Below are positions 11,843-20,731 of a stretch of 64,000 bases of DNA, in pieces (position 1 is the first letter of the stretch; each line of letters opens with the position of its first letter). Under the pieces are notes generated by a model. The model did no database searches. It saw nothing but the letters and a program-made list of their open reading frames with translations, and was not told where the DNA came from. This DNA is from Gluconacetobacter johannae (GTDB lineage: Bacteria; Pseudomonadota; Alphaproteobacteria; Acetobacterales; Acetobacteraceae): NCBI RefSeq assembly GCF_014174305.1, contig NZ_JABEQH010000014.1, forward strand, positions 1 to 64,000, read 5' to 3'. A program made the translations under genes and the position numbers.

Positions 11843-12283
11843 ATGACCGATCCGTTTGTCAGGCCCGAGGATGACACGGCCTCCGGGGCCGTAGCCGCCA
11901 TTGGCGAAGAACTGGAACTGTTCGACGACTGGATGCAGCGCTACCAGTACATCATTGAATTGGGCCGCAAGCTGCCGCCGTTTCCGAAGGAATGGATGGA
12001 CGACGCCCATCGTGTCCCTGGCTGCCAGAGCCAGGTGTGGCTGGAGGTGCGCGAACAGGACGGCGCCCTGTTCTTCGCCGGGGCATCGGACGCGGCGATC
12101 GTCTCGGGCCTGGTGGCGTTGCTGCTGCGGGTCTATTCGGGGCGCGGCGCCGCCGAGATTTTGGCGACCGATCCCGGATTCCTGCGCGACCTGGGGCTGG
12201 TGCAGGCGCTGTCGACCAACCGGGGCAACGGGGTCGAGGCCATGGCGCGGGCGATCCGCCAGGCGGCGTCGGCCTACGCCTGA
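11843..12283 (+). CDS. sufE: SufE-family cysteine desulfuration protein
   Basis: A 146-residue SufE homologue. It accepts persulfide sulfur from the SufS cysteine desulfurase and passes it to the SufBCD scaffold for Fe-S cluster assembly. The active-site Cys lies in VPGCQSQVWL (near residue 60). Other signatures are RYQYIIELGRKLPPFP, VSGLVALLLRVYSGR and the end LSTNRGNGVEAM. ATG 11843 is preferred over the adjacent ATG 11840 because of its spacing from AGGA at 11833. No other suf gene is nearby. Confidence 0.93.
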   Translation: MTDPFVRPEDDTASGAVAAIGEELELFDDWMQRYQYIIELGRKLPPFPKEWMDDAHRVPGCQSQVWLEVREQDGALFFAGASDAAIVSGLVALLLRVYSGRGAAEILATDPGFLRDLGLVQALSTNRGNGVEAMARAIRQAASAYA

Positions 12284-12299
12284 CGGGGGCGGGAACGGC

Positions 12300-13370
12300 C
12301 TAGAAGCCGGCCTCGCCCATCAGGACGGACACCGCCCTGCGATAGACCCGCAGCATGATGCTGGTGGGCGGGCAGTCGATGGCGACACTGCCGCGCAGGC
12401 GCGCCGTCACCGGCCTGTCCGGCGCATCCACGCGCAGGGTGACGCGATAGAACGCGCCGTCGGGGACCATATGCCCGGCCGCGTCCTTGTGCACCTGCAC
12501 CGCGCCGCCGTAGAGCGAGGCCTGCTCGGGCACGTCCAGTTCCTTCAGCGAGGTCGGCGCCACCGAAATGACGTGCGCCGCAAGGGTCCGGCGGCCGTGG
12601 ATATCCGACCGGAAGCGCGCCCGGGCCCCCGGCTGCACGCGCGCGATGTCGGCTTCATCGACATAGGCCTCGATCACCATGTCATCGGGGGTGATGAGGG
12701 TGCCGATCTGTTCATGACGATGCAGCATGTCGCCGATCCGGATGTCCGGCGTCATATCGACCAGCCGGCCGGCGAACGGGGCCCGCAGGGTCAGCAGTTG
12801 CAGCGCCGCCTGCACATGCGTGCGTTCGGCGGTTTCCTTTGCGATCTGCCCGATCGTGTCGTCCAGTCCGGCGGTCTGCTCGGGGTCGAACGTGCGGCTG
12901 GCCAGTGTGGCATGCAGCGTGTCCAGCCGCGCCTGCGTCGTCTGTGCCTGATGCTCCAGTTCCGGCGAACGCAGGACCGCCACCGTCTGGCCCTGCGCCA
13001 GCCTGTCGCCCGAGGCATGCAGGCTGACCACGATGCCCGACTCGTCGGTATACAGGGTCGTCTGCCGCGCCGCCCGCAGGGTTGCCGGCGCGACGAGATG
13101 GGCGCGCCAGGGGACGAGCAGCAGCAGTACGAGCCCGAGCCCCGCGAGGGCGGTCAGGCGCGCGCGGCGCGTGTGGCGTGCCAGCCTCATCTGTCGTCCC
13201 CATGCGCCGATCTCCCGCAGCACGGGGCGCGCCAGGAAAAACCAGAGTTCGATTGCCATGAGCACGAGGCCCAGCGTCCTGAAGACGGCATGATAGACGA
13301 CCAGGGCGATGCCGGTGAACAGGAAGAAGCGATAGACCCAGGTGGCGATTCTGTCGGCGCGCGGGTCGAT
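12300..13370 (-). pseudogene. 5'-truncated peptidase M50/HlyD-type secretion adaptor
   Basis: The longest intact reading from a start codon is 321 residues (GTG 13265), but that start lies inside a transmembrane segment. In-frame sequence upstream to about 13360 still reads as family sequence (DRIATWVYRFFLF, TGIALVVYHAVFRTLG). The family is a large fusion: an N-terminal M50 metalloprotease membrane domain with HExxH, then a HlyD-like periplasmic adaptor. Here the M50 catalytic part is missing. What remains is two membrane helices, the lipoyl-like half motifs (SGIVVSLHASGDRLAQGQTVAVL and LRAPFAGRLVDM) and the beta-barrel. Upstream of 13370 the DNA belongs to another gene, so this is a broken gene. 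A residual 321-residue protein could still be made but probably would not function. Confidence 0.72.
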
Positions 13371-13385
13371 TTCGTGCCGGTGGCG
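13353..13385. other. Rearrangement junction between two truncated genes
   Basis: Leftward on the minus strand, M50/HlyD family sequence begins at about 13358. Rightward on the plus strand, adhesin repeat sequence (DFVPVANFNG) begins at about 13368. Neither gene has its 5' part, and they point away from each other. An inversion, or a deletion between oppositely oriented genes, gives this 3'-to-3' product. A chimeric assembly would look the same. Confidence 0.65.
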
Positions 13386-14756
13386 AATTTCAACGGCCAG
13401 CCGCCGGGGCTGACGACGCAGGTGATCGAGAATTCCGCGGTGGCGCCGCTGTATGGCACGGAAACCGGGCTGGATCTGGCGAACGCGGCGACGCCGGTGG
13501 CGCAGGCGGGCGTGGATGTGACGGGCGCCGGCGGGACGTCGTCGATCAGCGCGACCAGCGAACCGCTCGACATTGCGGTGACGGCGGTGAATGACGCGCC
13601 GGTGGCGACGGGCACGGCGACGCTGGCGCCGGCCGACATCGGGAACGGGCAGACGGTGACGAACCTGTTCGGGGGCAATTTCTCGGATCGTGCGGACCAG
13701 CAGCGTACCCCCGTCAATCCTTCCGGATCGGTCGCCGATACGCTGGCCGGCATCGCGATCGTCGGCGACAACGCCAACCCGACGACGCAGGGTGTGTGGC
13801 GGTATTCCACGGACGGCGGCAAGTCGTGGCAGACGATCAATCCCGAGACGATATCGCCCGGGAGCGCCCTGGTGCTGCCCGGAAGCGCGCTGGTCGGTTT
13901 CTGGGGTGTTTCGGGCTATGTCGGTGTGCCGGGCACCCTGAATGTGGCGCTGGTCGAAACCGGCAATACGTTACTGTCCGGGCCGACCGCAATCGTGGCC
14001 GATGTCAGGACGCTGCTCAACGACCCGAGCAGTTCGGTGTCCAACACGACCGTGGCGCTGGGCACCACGATCGTGACGTTGCCGCAGCGAGGCATGCCGG
14101 TCCTCTCGGGCTCCACCGGCGCGGACGGGCTCAGTTCCTTGGCGACGGTGATGTCGTCGGTGGACGATACATTCACCAGCAGCATGGATCGCGGAGTTGC
14201 GGCCGCCCATCAGACATGGATCGTAGGCTCGTCGCTGAGCAGCTTCGTCATTACCGAACAGTCGTCCGACGTCGAGGTGCCGCCTGGCGCTTTCATCACT
14301 CCCGGTGGGACCGAGCGCAACCTGACCTTGCAGGCGGAGCAGGCGACTGGGGCTCCATTGCCGGCATGGCTGTCGTTCGATCCGCAGTCCTCCCGCTTCG
14401 ATGGTGAGGCGCCGGAAGACACGTTCGGCTCGCTGGATGTCCGGGTTGTCGGTCATGATGCCTTCGGGCATGAGGCCAGCGTCGATGTTCACATCGTGAT
14501 CGGCCATGATCGCCTGGTGTCGGCAACCATGGATCCGCAGCCGGTCACCCAGGCGGTCCAGCAGGGGCTGGGGCAGGTTCAGACGAACGTCAACGCCCTG
14601 CTGTTCGATACCAGGCTGGAGATGCCGCAGTCACCCGGTCTGCCGGCGCAGGGCAGGGCCGGGTTCGGCGAGCAACTGCGCCAGGTTGGCCCGATGATGC
14701 GGCATCACCAGGCGCGCGCGCTGCTGGACCGGCGTTCCATCCACGCTCCGGCCTGA
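13368..14756 (+). pseudogene. 3' fragment of a giant Ig/cadherin-like adhesin
   Basis: About 460 codons of repetitive, Gly/Ala/Thr/Val-rich extracellular protein with no start codon or ribosome site of its own. The segment VPVANFNGQPPGLT is typical of tandem domains in large type I-secreted adhesins. RYSTDGGKSWQ is a further repeat motif, and residues encoded about 14290-14510 (LTLQAEQATGAPLPAWLSFD, then VVGHDAFGHEASVDVHIVIG) form a He_PIG/dystroglycan-cadherin-like domain. The C-terminal motif (GRAGFGEQLRQV, HHQARALLDR) is the conserved tail of such proteins, so the 3' end is complete. The frame runs open upstream only through antisense of the M50/HlyD fragment. Originally this adhesin was probably exported by the system to which the neighbouring adaptor belonged. 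Confidence 0.72.
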
Positions 14757-14775
14757 GCTTCGCCCCTGACCCATC

Positions 14776-14848
14776 ACAGGGCATAGCCCTAACGAATGGG
14801 ATGCAAGGGCCGAGGCCCTTGCCGGGTTCGGGCAGAGCCCGACCTTCC
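14776..14848. repeat. Intergenic palindromic repeat element, copy B
   Basis: Hairpins AGGGC/GCCCT with loop ATA (14778-14790), CAAGGGCC/GGCCCTTG with a 2-base loop (14804-14821) and TCGGGC/GCCCGA with loop AGA (about 14828-14842). Sixteen bases at 14833-14848 (CAGAGCCCGACCTTCC) recur exactly at 32885-32900. It lies between the adhesin remnant and the convergent MFS gene and may double as a terminator. Confidence 0.6.
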
Positions 14849-14888
14849 TGTCCCGATCAAGGTCCCGGGCCGTGCGGAAGGCTGCTGG

Positions 14889-16337
14889 TCAGGACGCCGT
14901 ACGCAGGGCGTTTCCGGCCGCGCGGTCCATACGCAGATAGCGCGGGATCGACAGGGCGAGCGGGAGGGCGACCACCAGGAAGGCCCAGTGGAAATCAGTC
15001 GCGACGAAGGCGTCGGTGGCGGGATGTTCGCCCCGCAGGGTCGCGACCGCGCGCAGGGCCAGCGCGCCGAATGCGATTCCCAGGCCGATGCACATCTGCT
15101 GATTGACGCTGAGCAACGTGGAGGCCGCGCCCTTTTCGCTGTCGTTGATGTCGGCATAGCCCAATGTCGCCAGCAACGTGTACTGCATCGACCGCGTGAC
15201 CCCGCAGCCCAGCAGGATCAGCAGCAGAACCGCAAGCGGCGTCGCCGGCACCATGGTCGCGGCCAGCAGGATGAACGCCACGCCCAGGGCCGCATTCACG
15301 CAGGCGGTGGCGCGGAACCCATAGGTCGCCAGGATGCGGGTGGTGAACATCTTCATGCCCAGATTGCCCAATGCGAAGGCCAGCAGCAGCGTGCCCGCGT
15401 GGAACGCCGTGAGGCCGAAGCCGACCTGCAGCAGCAGCGGCATCAGATAGGGAATGGCGTCGATGCTGAAGCGGCTGAGCGTGCCGGCCAGCACGGTGAC
15501 CGAGAATGTCGGGTGCCGCATCAGGCGGAAATCCAGCAGGGGATGGTCCTGCCCCGCCGCGTGCCGCAGGGTCGCCGCCCCCAGCACCAGCCCCGCCGCG
15601 AACAGCAGGCCGGCCAGCACCAGGCTGGCATGGGTGTTGCTGGCCAGTTCGGTGCCCAGCAGGAGCGCGGTCAGCGACGCGCCGCCCAGGACGAATCCGC
15701 CCCAGTCCATGGGGCGCCGGGGCCCGTACTGTTCCGGCACGATGGCGAAGATCACGGCCAGCACGGCCAGGCCCAGCGGCACGTTGATGAAGAAGATCCA
15801 GTGCCAGGTGGCGAAGGTCACGATCATGCCGCCGACTGTCGGGCCGACGACGGGGGCCACCACCGCCGGCCAGGTGATGGTCGAGATGGCCTGGATCATC
15901 CGGCTGGTTTCGGTATTGCGTACCACGATGAAGCGCCCGACCGGCACCATCATCGCGCCGCCCGCGCCTTGCAGCACCCGCGCGGCGATGAACGTGCCGA
16001 CGCTGGTCGAGAAGCCGCACAGCACCGATGCGACGGTGAAGATCGTGACCGCGCAGGCGAAGACCGTGCGCGATCCGAACCGGTCGGCGGCCCAGCCGCT
16101 GACGGGGATGAACACCGCCAGCGTCAGCATGTAGGCGGTCATGCCCAGGCTGAGCTCGTTCGGGCCGACATGGAACGACCGCGCCATGGCCGGCAGCGCC
16201 GTCGCGATGATCGTGGAATCGAGATATTCCATGAAGAACGTGGCGGCGACGATGTAGGGCAGCAGGGACATCGACACGGGCTTTGCGGCGGCTGTGGCGT
16301 CAGGGATGGGACCTGTGTGCCCCATCCCGTCCGTCAT
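14889..16337 (-). CDS. DHA2-family MFS transporter (EmrB/QacA type)
   Basis: A 482-residue inner-membrane carrier with about 14 predicted helices. DHA2-family signs are MEYLDSTIIATALPAMA in helix 1, DRFGSRTVF (motif A), RVLQGAGGAMMVPVGR (motif B) and PVVGPTVGGMI (motif C). Family members export drugs or metabolites using the proton gradient; the substrate here cannot be told. ATG 16337 overlaps the stop of the aldehyde dehydrogenase large subunit by 4 bases (ATGA), so it should be translated as the last gene of that operon. Export of, or tolerance to, aldehydes or acids is a guess from context. Confidence 0.88.
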   Translation of the reverse strand: MTDGMGHTGPIPDATAAAKPVSMSLLPYIVAATFFMEYLDSTIIATALPAMARSFHVGPNELSLGMTAYMLTLAVFIPVSGWAADRFGSRTVFACAVTIFTVASVLCGFSTSVGTFIAARVLQGAGGAMMVPVGRFIVVRNTETSRMIQAISTITWPAVVAPVVGPTVGGMIVTFATWHWIFFINVPLGLAVLAVIFAIVPEQYGPRRPMDWGGFVLGGASLTALLLGTELASNTHASLVLAGLLFAAGLVLGAATLRHAAGQDHPLLDFRLMRHPTFSVTVLAGTLSRFSIDAIPYLMPLLLQVGFGLTAFHAGTLLLAFALGNLGMKMFTTRILATYGFRATACVNAALGVAFILLAATMVPATPLAVLLLILLGCGVTRSMQYTLLATLGYADINDSEKGAASTLLSVNQQMCIGLGIAFGALALRAVATLRGEHPATDAFVATDFHWAFLVVALPLALSIPRYLRMDRAAGNALRTAS

Positions 16338-18646
16338 GTCGATTCCGCGTCGTCGTGCCGCGTCAACGCCCGCAGGACGTCCGCCGGCCGCACCGGCAGA
16401 TGGCGCATCCGCACCCCCACGGCGTTGAAGATGGCATTGCCGATGGCCGGTGCGATCGGCGTCGTGCCGGGTTCGCCCAGGCCGGTCGGCTTTTCGGTGC
16501 TGGCGATGAATTCGATGTCCATTTCGGGCACGTCGGCGATACGCAGCGGCGTGTACGTGTCCAGGTTCCGGTCGCGGGGCAGGCCGTTGACGATTTCCGA
16601 CCCCTCGAACAGCGCCATGCTCAGGCCCCACAGGGCCGCGCCCTCGGTCTGGGCGCGGGCGCCGTCGGGGTCGACGATGGTGCCGGCATCGACCACGATC
16701 GTCAGCTTGCGGCAGTGCACGATGCCGGTCGCCCGATCGACATGTACCAGGGCGCAGCAGGCGATCCAGGTCGGCATGCCGCGTTCCTGGCCGAAGGTGG
16801 TGGCGATGCCCAGCCCGGTATCCTTCGGCAGGGGCTGGCCCCAGCCGGCCTTCTCGGCGGCGCGGCGGACCACGGCGGCCTGACGCCGCGCGCCGCCGAC
16901 CGAATCGGGGGCCTGGCCGGCGTTTCGGCCCTTGCCGGTCAGATGGTCCAGGCGGAACTGGACGGCGTCCTTGCCGTGCAGATGCGCGATCTCGTCCCAG
17001 ACGGACTCGACGCCCCAACTGGTCCAGCCCGGACTGACCGACCGCAGCCAGCCCGGCCGGAAGGTCCGGTTGGCCAGGTCGTTGGACAGGGCACGGACGC
17101 GGAAGGCGCCGACATCGTACCAATGGTCGCCGCCCGCGATGGCGAACTGGTCGTACGGCTTGCCGTCCACGCCCTTGGACATGAAGGCCGCGGCCATGAC
17201 CTGCGTCGGCCAGCCGGCGGCGGCCTGGTAGTCCATGGCGGTGATGGCCTGCGCCTTGTCGAAGGCCACCCGCACCCGCTGCACCGAAGGCGAGCGGAAG
17301 GAATCGAACTGCATGTCGTCCGACCGGGTCAGGATCAGCTTCACCGGCTTGCCGCCCAGCGCCTGCGAGGCCAGGGCCGCGGGGATCATGTAGTCGCCGT
17401 TCAGGCGGCGGCCGAACCCGCCGCCCAGCAGGTAGGTACGCAGGACGATCCTGTCTTCCGGCCGGCCCAGCGCCTTGGCGAGCGTCGGCAGGATCAGCGA
17501 CTGCCACTGGTTGCCGGCATGGATCTCGAAAATGCCGTCCTTCTCGAAGGCCAGGGCATTGGTGGGTTCGAGCTGATAATGCATGACCGAGGCGCAGGTA
17601 TATTCGCGCTCGATGGTCGATGCGGCGGCGGTGAAGGCCGCGTCCACGCCGTCATCGTTGAACACGTACACCCCGCCGTCCTGCCGGCCGATCTGCGCGC
17701 GGCCGTGGTCCAGCACCTCCTTTTCCGAGACGTGCGCCGTCTCGCCGGGGGTCCATTCGACCTTCAGCAGGTCGGCGGCGCGGATCGCGGCGGTGTAGGA
17801 CGTGGCGATGGCGACGACCCAGCCCTGGACCGTGCCCGACGGATCGTCGATCTCGATATGGCGCAGGTAGCCCTTCACCGTCCGGGCGGCGCTGTCATCG
17901 ACCGAGCGGATCTTCGCGCCATAGCGCGTCGGCGGCATTTTCGGACGGGCGTAGACCATGCCCTCGACCTTGGCGTCGATGCCGTAGATCGCCGTCCCGT
18001 CGGTCTTGGCGGGAATGTCCAGCGCCTTGAGGGCCCCGTTGCCGACCAGCCGCCGCTCGGTCGCCGGTTTCAGCGGCAGCTTCGCCATTTCGTCGGGGGT
18101 GAAGCTGCGGGTGGGGCGGCCGCGCGAGACGATGTCGCCGTAGGTGATGTTTTTCGCGCCGGCGACGACGGCCCCGTCGCGGGTCGTGCACTGGTCGGGG
18201 CGGACGCCCAGCAGGTGGGCCCCGGCCTCGGTCAGGGCGACGCGGGCGGCGGCGCCGGCCTGGCGGAAGACGTCCCACGTCATCCAGACCGACCAGCTGC
18301 CGCCGGTGACCATCAGGCCCCATTTCGGGTCGCTGTCGACATAGTTGATCTTCACGCGGGTCCAGTCCGCGTCCATCTCGTCGGCGATGATGCGGGCCAG
18401 GGCGGTGCCGATATGCTGCCCCATCTCGGCGCGGATGATGTTGACGGAGATGGCGCCGTCGGGGGCGATGGCGCACCAGATCGTCGGTTCGAACGCGCCG
18501 TCGCCCGGCAGGCCGGCTGTGGGAAACTGTTCGGCCGCGCGGGCGGCGGGGAAGCCGAACATGACCCCGGCACCCACCGCGGTCATCAGGAAGCCGCGTC
18601 GCGACAGGCGGTCGGGCGAGGCCTGCATCCGGCCGAGCTTACCCAT
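16334..18646 (-). CDS. Aldehyde dehydrogenase / isoquinoline 1-oxidoreductase-like molybdopterin subunit
   Basis: A 770-residue member of the xanthine oxidase superfamily, made as a single long chain with a Tat signal (LSRRGFLMTAVGAG, about residues 13-35) and so folded before export to the periplasm. Family-typical segments include VNIIRAEMGQHIGT, VTGGSWSVWMTWD, GGGFGRRLNGDYM and, near the C-terminus, GLGEPGTTPIAPAIGNAIFN with the active-site Glu. It should oxidise aldehydes to acids and pass electrons to the 2Fe-2S and heme subunits and then ubiquinone. It matches the architecture of acetic acid bacterial AldFGH enzymes; an isoquinoline-type substrate cannot be excluded. It overlaps the 2Fe-2S gene by 8 bases and the MFS gene by 4. 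Confidence 0.88.
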   Translation of the reverse strand: MGKLGRMQASPDRLSRRGFLMTAVGAGVMFGFPAARAAEQFPTAGLPGDGAFEPTIWCAIAPDGAISVNIIRAEMGQHIGTALARIIADEMDADWTRVKINYVDSDPKWGLMVTGGSWSVWMTWDVFRQAGAAARVALTEAGAHLLGVRPDQCTTRDGAVVAGAKNITYGDIVSRGRPTRSFTPDEMAKLPLKPATERRLVGNGALKALDIPAKTDGTAIYGIDAKVEGMVYARPKMPPTRYGAKIRSVDDSAARTVKGYLRHIEIDDPSGTVQGWVVAIATSYTAAIRAADLLKVEWTPGETAHVSEKEVLDHGRAQIGRQDGGVYVFNDDGVDAAFTAAASTIEREYTCASVMHYQLEPTNALAFEKDGIFEIHAGNQWQSLILPTLAKALGRPEDRIVLRTYLLGGGFGRRLNGDYMIPAALASQALGGKPVKLILTRSDDMQFDSFRSPSVQRVRVAFDKAQAITAMDYQAAAGWPTQVMAAAFMSKGVDGKPYDQFAIAGGDHWYDVGAFRVRALSNDLANRTFRPGWLRSVSPGWTSWGVESVWDEIAHLHGKDAVQFRLDHLTGKGRNAGQAPDSVGGARRQAAVVRRAAEKAGWGQPLPKDTGLGIATTFGQERGMPTWIACCALVHVDRATGIVHCRKLTIVVDAGTIVDPDGARAQTEGAALWGLSMALFEGSEIVNGLPRDRNLDTYTPLRIADVPEMDIEFIASTEKPTGLGEPGTTPIAPAIGNAIFNAVGVRMRHLPVRPADVLRALTRHDDAEST

Positions 18647-19112
18647 TGGACGGTTCCCCCCGCATGGCCGAGGCGGCCTTCTTGATGGCGTCGCGAATGC
18701 GGATATAGGTCATGCACCGGCACAGGCTGCCGGCCATCACCGCGTCGATATCCTCGTCGGTCGGCGCCGGGTAGTCCTTCAGCAGGCTTGCGGCCTGCAT
18801 GATCTGCCCCGACTGGCAATAGCCGCATTGCGGAACCTGAAGATCCTTCCAGGCTTCCTGCACGGGATGCGCGCCGGCGGGGTCCAGCCCCTCGATGGTG
18901 GTGATGTCGGCCCCCTGGATGGCCGAGACCGGCGTGATGCAGGACCGCGTGGCGCGGCCGCCGACATGGACGGTGCAGGCCCCGCACATGCCGATGCCGC
19001 AGCCGAACTTGGTGCCGGTCAGCCCGATCTCGTCGCGGATGACCCACAGCAGGGGGGTATCGTCGGGAACGTCGACGGAAACCTCGTGGCCGTTGAGGCG
19101 AAAACTCGTCAT
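18639..19112 (-). CDS. Aldehyde dehydrogenase 2Fe-2S subunit
   Basis: A 157-residue ferredoxin-like subunit with two 2Fe-2S clusters. The plant-type N-terminal cluster motif is CGIGMCGACTV (about residues 39-49), with a further Cys in RSCIT. The C-terminal helical domain has CGYCQSGQIM and CRCMTYIRIRDAI. It carries electrons from the molybdopterin centre to the cytochrome. It lies 33 bases downstream of the cytochrome gene and overlaps the large subunit, so the three are one operon. Confidence 0.95.
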   Translation of the reverse strand: MTSFRLNGHEVSVDVPDDTPLLWVIRDEIGLTGTKFGCGIGMCGACTVHVGGRATRSCITPVSAIQGADITTIEGLDPAGAHPVQEAWKDLQVPQCGYCQSGQIMQAASLLKDYPAPTDEDIDAVMAGSLCRCMTYIRIRDAIKKAASAMRGEPSNG

Positions 19113-19145
19113 GACTGGGCTCCGTCTTTCATCTCGATGGCCATC

Positions 19146-20474
19146 TCAATGGGACGCGGCGACCGGGGGCGCGGGCAGCGTCGCCCGGACGGCGGCGGCC
19201 TTGCGCTCCAGGTCGGTCCAGGGGGGCAGCGTGGTGCGCGTGCGGCGCAGATAGGCGGCCAGGCGCGCCAGGTCGGCATCGGTCAGGGCGTGGTAGAAGC
19301 TGGGCATCGCTATGCCGGCCTGGCCTTCGCCCGCGTTGATCCCGCGCAGCACGACCTGGTACAGGTTGGTCGGTTCCGACAGCCACAGCGCGTTGTTCAG
19401 CGCCAGTTCGGGGCGGCCCGGCACCGGCGTCGCCCCGGTATTGGCATGGCACGCGGCGCAGGCGCCGGCGTAAAGCCGGGCGTCGGGGTCGGTCTGCGGG
19501 CCGGTCAGGTCACGGGTCGAGGTCCGCATCGCCGCGGCAAGACGCGCGGCGTCTCCGCCCTGGCGGCCGGTGGCCTGGTCCAGGCTGGCCAGGTAGGCCG
19601 CGATCGCCCGGACGTCGGATTCGGGCAGTTCGCTCAGCCCGCCATGGATGACCGGCGACATCGGCCCGGCGGCGCTGCCGTGCAGCGGGGCCACGCCGTA
19701 GCGCAGGTACTGGAAGAACTCGTCCTCGGTCCACACCGCGGGGGTGGGGTTCGTGCCGTTCAGCGGCGGGGCGATCCAGTTATCGACCGGCGCGCCGTCA
19801 TAGGCGGCGCCGGCCTTTTCGGCGCCCATGGCGTTGCGCGGGGTGTGGCAGGCGCCGCAATGGCTCAGCCCCTCGGCCAGGTAGGCGCCGCGATTCCACT
19901 GGGCGTCATGGGCCGGGTCGGGACGGTAGGCGCCCGGATGCAGGAACAGGAGTTTCCACCCGCCCTGCAGCAGGCGGACATTCAGCGGGAACGGCACCGT
20001 GTTCGCGCGCTTGACCGAATGGACCGGCGGACGGGTCATCAGGAACGCATAGACGTCGGCGATGTCGCCATCGGTCATATGGGTGAAATGATCGAACGGA
20101 AAGGCGGGGAACAGGTTCGACCCGTCGCGCGACACGCCCTGGCGCATGGCGCGGACGAAGGCGGCCTGGGACCAGCGCCCGATGCCGGTTTCGGGGTCGG
20201 GGGTGATGTTGCTGGAATAGATCGCGCCGAATGGCGTCGCCATGAGGTAGTCGCCGGCCAGCGGCGCGCCCTCGTGCCCGTCGCGGCGGGTGTGGCATTC
20301 CGCGCAGTAGCCGCCGGCGGCAAGGACGCGGCCGTGTTCGACGCTGGCGGTGGAAAAAGCCGTGGAGGCGGGTGGCGCGATCGGGGCGATGGCCGGATGC
20401 CAGGCATAGGCCAGGACGCCCAGGCCCCCGGCGACCCCGATGCCGGCGACGGCGGCGACGATGCGTCCGATCAC
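19146..20474 (-). CDS. Triheme cytochrome c subunit of aldehyde dehydrogenase
   Basis: A 442-residue periplasmic, membrane-anchored cytochrome with three CXXCH sites: CAECH (near residue 56), CGACH (near 205) and CAACH (near 338). An N-terminal hydrophobic segment (about 5-24) exports and probably anchors it. Acetic acid bacterial alcohol and aldehyde dehydrogenases use such a subunit to reduce ubiquinone. The start is GTG 20474, which overlaps the stop of a 10-codon upstream ORF that has a much better ribosome site. A one-base sequence error joining the two would give a more basic N-terminus before the signal helix. Confidence 0.93.
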   Translation of the reverse strand: MIGRIVAAVAGIGVAGGLGVLAYAWHPAIAPIAPPASTAFSTASVEHGRVLAAGGYCAECHTRRDGHEGAPLAGDYLMATPFGAIYSSNITPDPETGIGRWSQAAFVRAMRQGVSRDGSNLFPAFPFDHFTHMTDGDIADVYAFLMTRPPVHSVKRANTVPFPLNVRLLQGGWKLLFLHPGAYRPDPAHDAQWNRGAYLAEGLSHCGACHTPRNAMGAEKAGAAYDGAPVDNWIAPPLNGTNPTPAVWTEDEFFQYLRYGVAPLHGSAAGPMSPVIHGGLSELPESDVRAIAAYLASLDQATGRQGGDAARLAAAMRTSTRDLTGPQTDPDARLYAGACAACHANTGATPVPGRPELALNNALWLSEPTNLYQVVLRGINAGEGQAGIAMPSFYHALTDADLARLAAYLRRTRTTLPPWTDLERKAAAVRATLPAPPVAASH

Positions 20475-20503
20475 GACCAGACCCTGCGGAACGGGAAATT
20501 CAT
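20471..20503 (-). CDS. Ten-residue upstream ORF coupled to the cytochrome gene
   Basis: ATG 20503 starts the peptide MNFPFRRVWS, whose TGA overlaps the cytochrome GTG (GTGA). AGAGGGGG lies about 8 bases before the ATG, while the GTG itself has no clear ribosome site. Either this is a leader that loads ribosomes for the cytochrome by coupling, or it is the true N-terminus separated by a one-base frameshift. Confidence 0.45.
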   Translation of the reverse strand: MNFPFRRVWS

Positions 20504-20645
20504 GTCGTCACCCCCTCTTTTGTCCGCTGCCGCCACATCGCGTCCGGGTTCGGAAGGGATGCGCGCGCGGGGTGGTCCGGCACCGGCAGGATGCCAGCCG
20601 TGTCATGTTATGACGGCCGGGCAGGGGCGCGCGCAACCGGCTGAA

Positions 20646-20673
20646 TAGAAAAAGGGCCGGAAGTCCGGCCCTT
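20646..20673 (-). terminator. Rho-independent terminator of gcd
   Basis: Perfect 10-base arms AAGGGCCGGA (20652-20661) and TCCGGCCCTT (20664-20673). Read on the minus strand, this G+C-rich hairpin is followed by TTTTTCTATT. It lies about 60 bases after the gcd stop and separates gcd from the aldehyde dehydrogenase operon. Confidence 0.85.
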
Positions 20674-20731
20674 ATCCTGTTCAAATTCCTGGTAGTTCCG
20701 GCCCGGTGGTTGCCGGGCCGGGGGGAGAGGG

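Noticed and set aside
12300-13265. Treating the 321-residue HlyD-like protein as an intact gene
   Set aside because: Its start codon lies in the middle of a membrane segment of the M50/HlyD family, and family sequence continues upstream in frame, so it is a truncated remnant.
11901-13367. Upstream extension of the adhesin frame through sufE and antisense of the HlyD remnant
   Set aside because: The frame is open but the sequence is low-complexity Arg/Pro/Gln-rich shadow. Adhesin-like protein starts only at about 13368.
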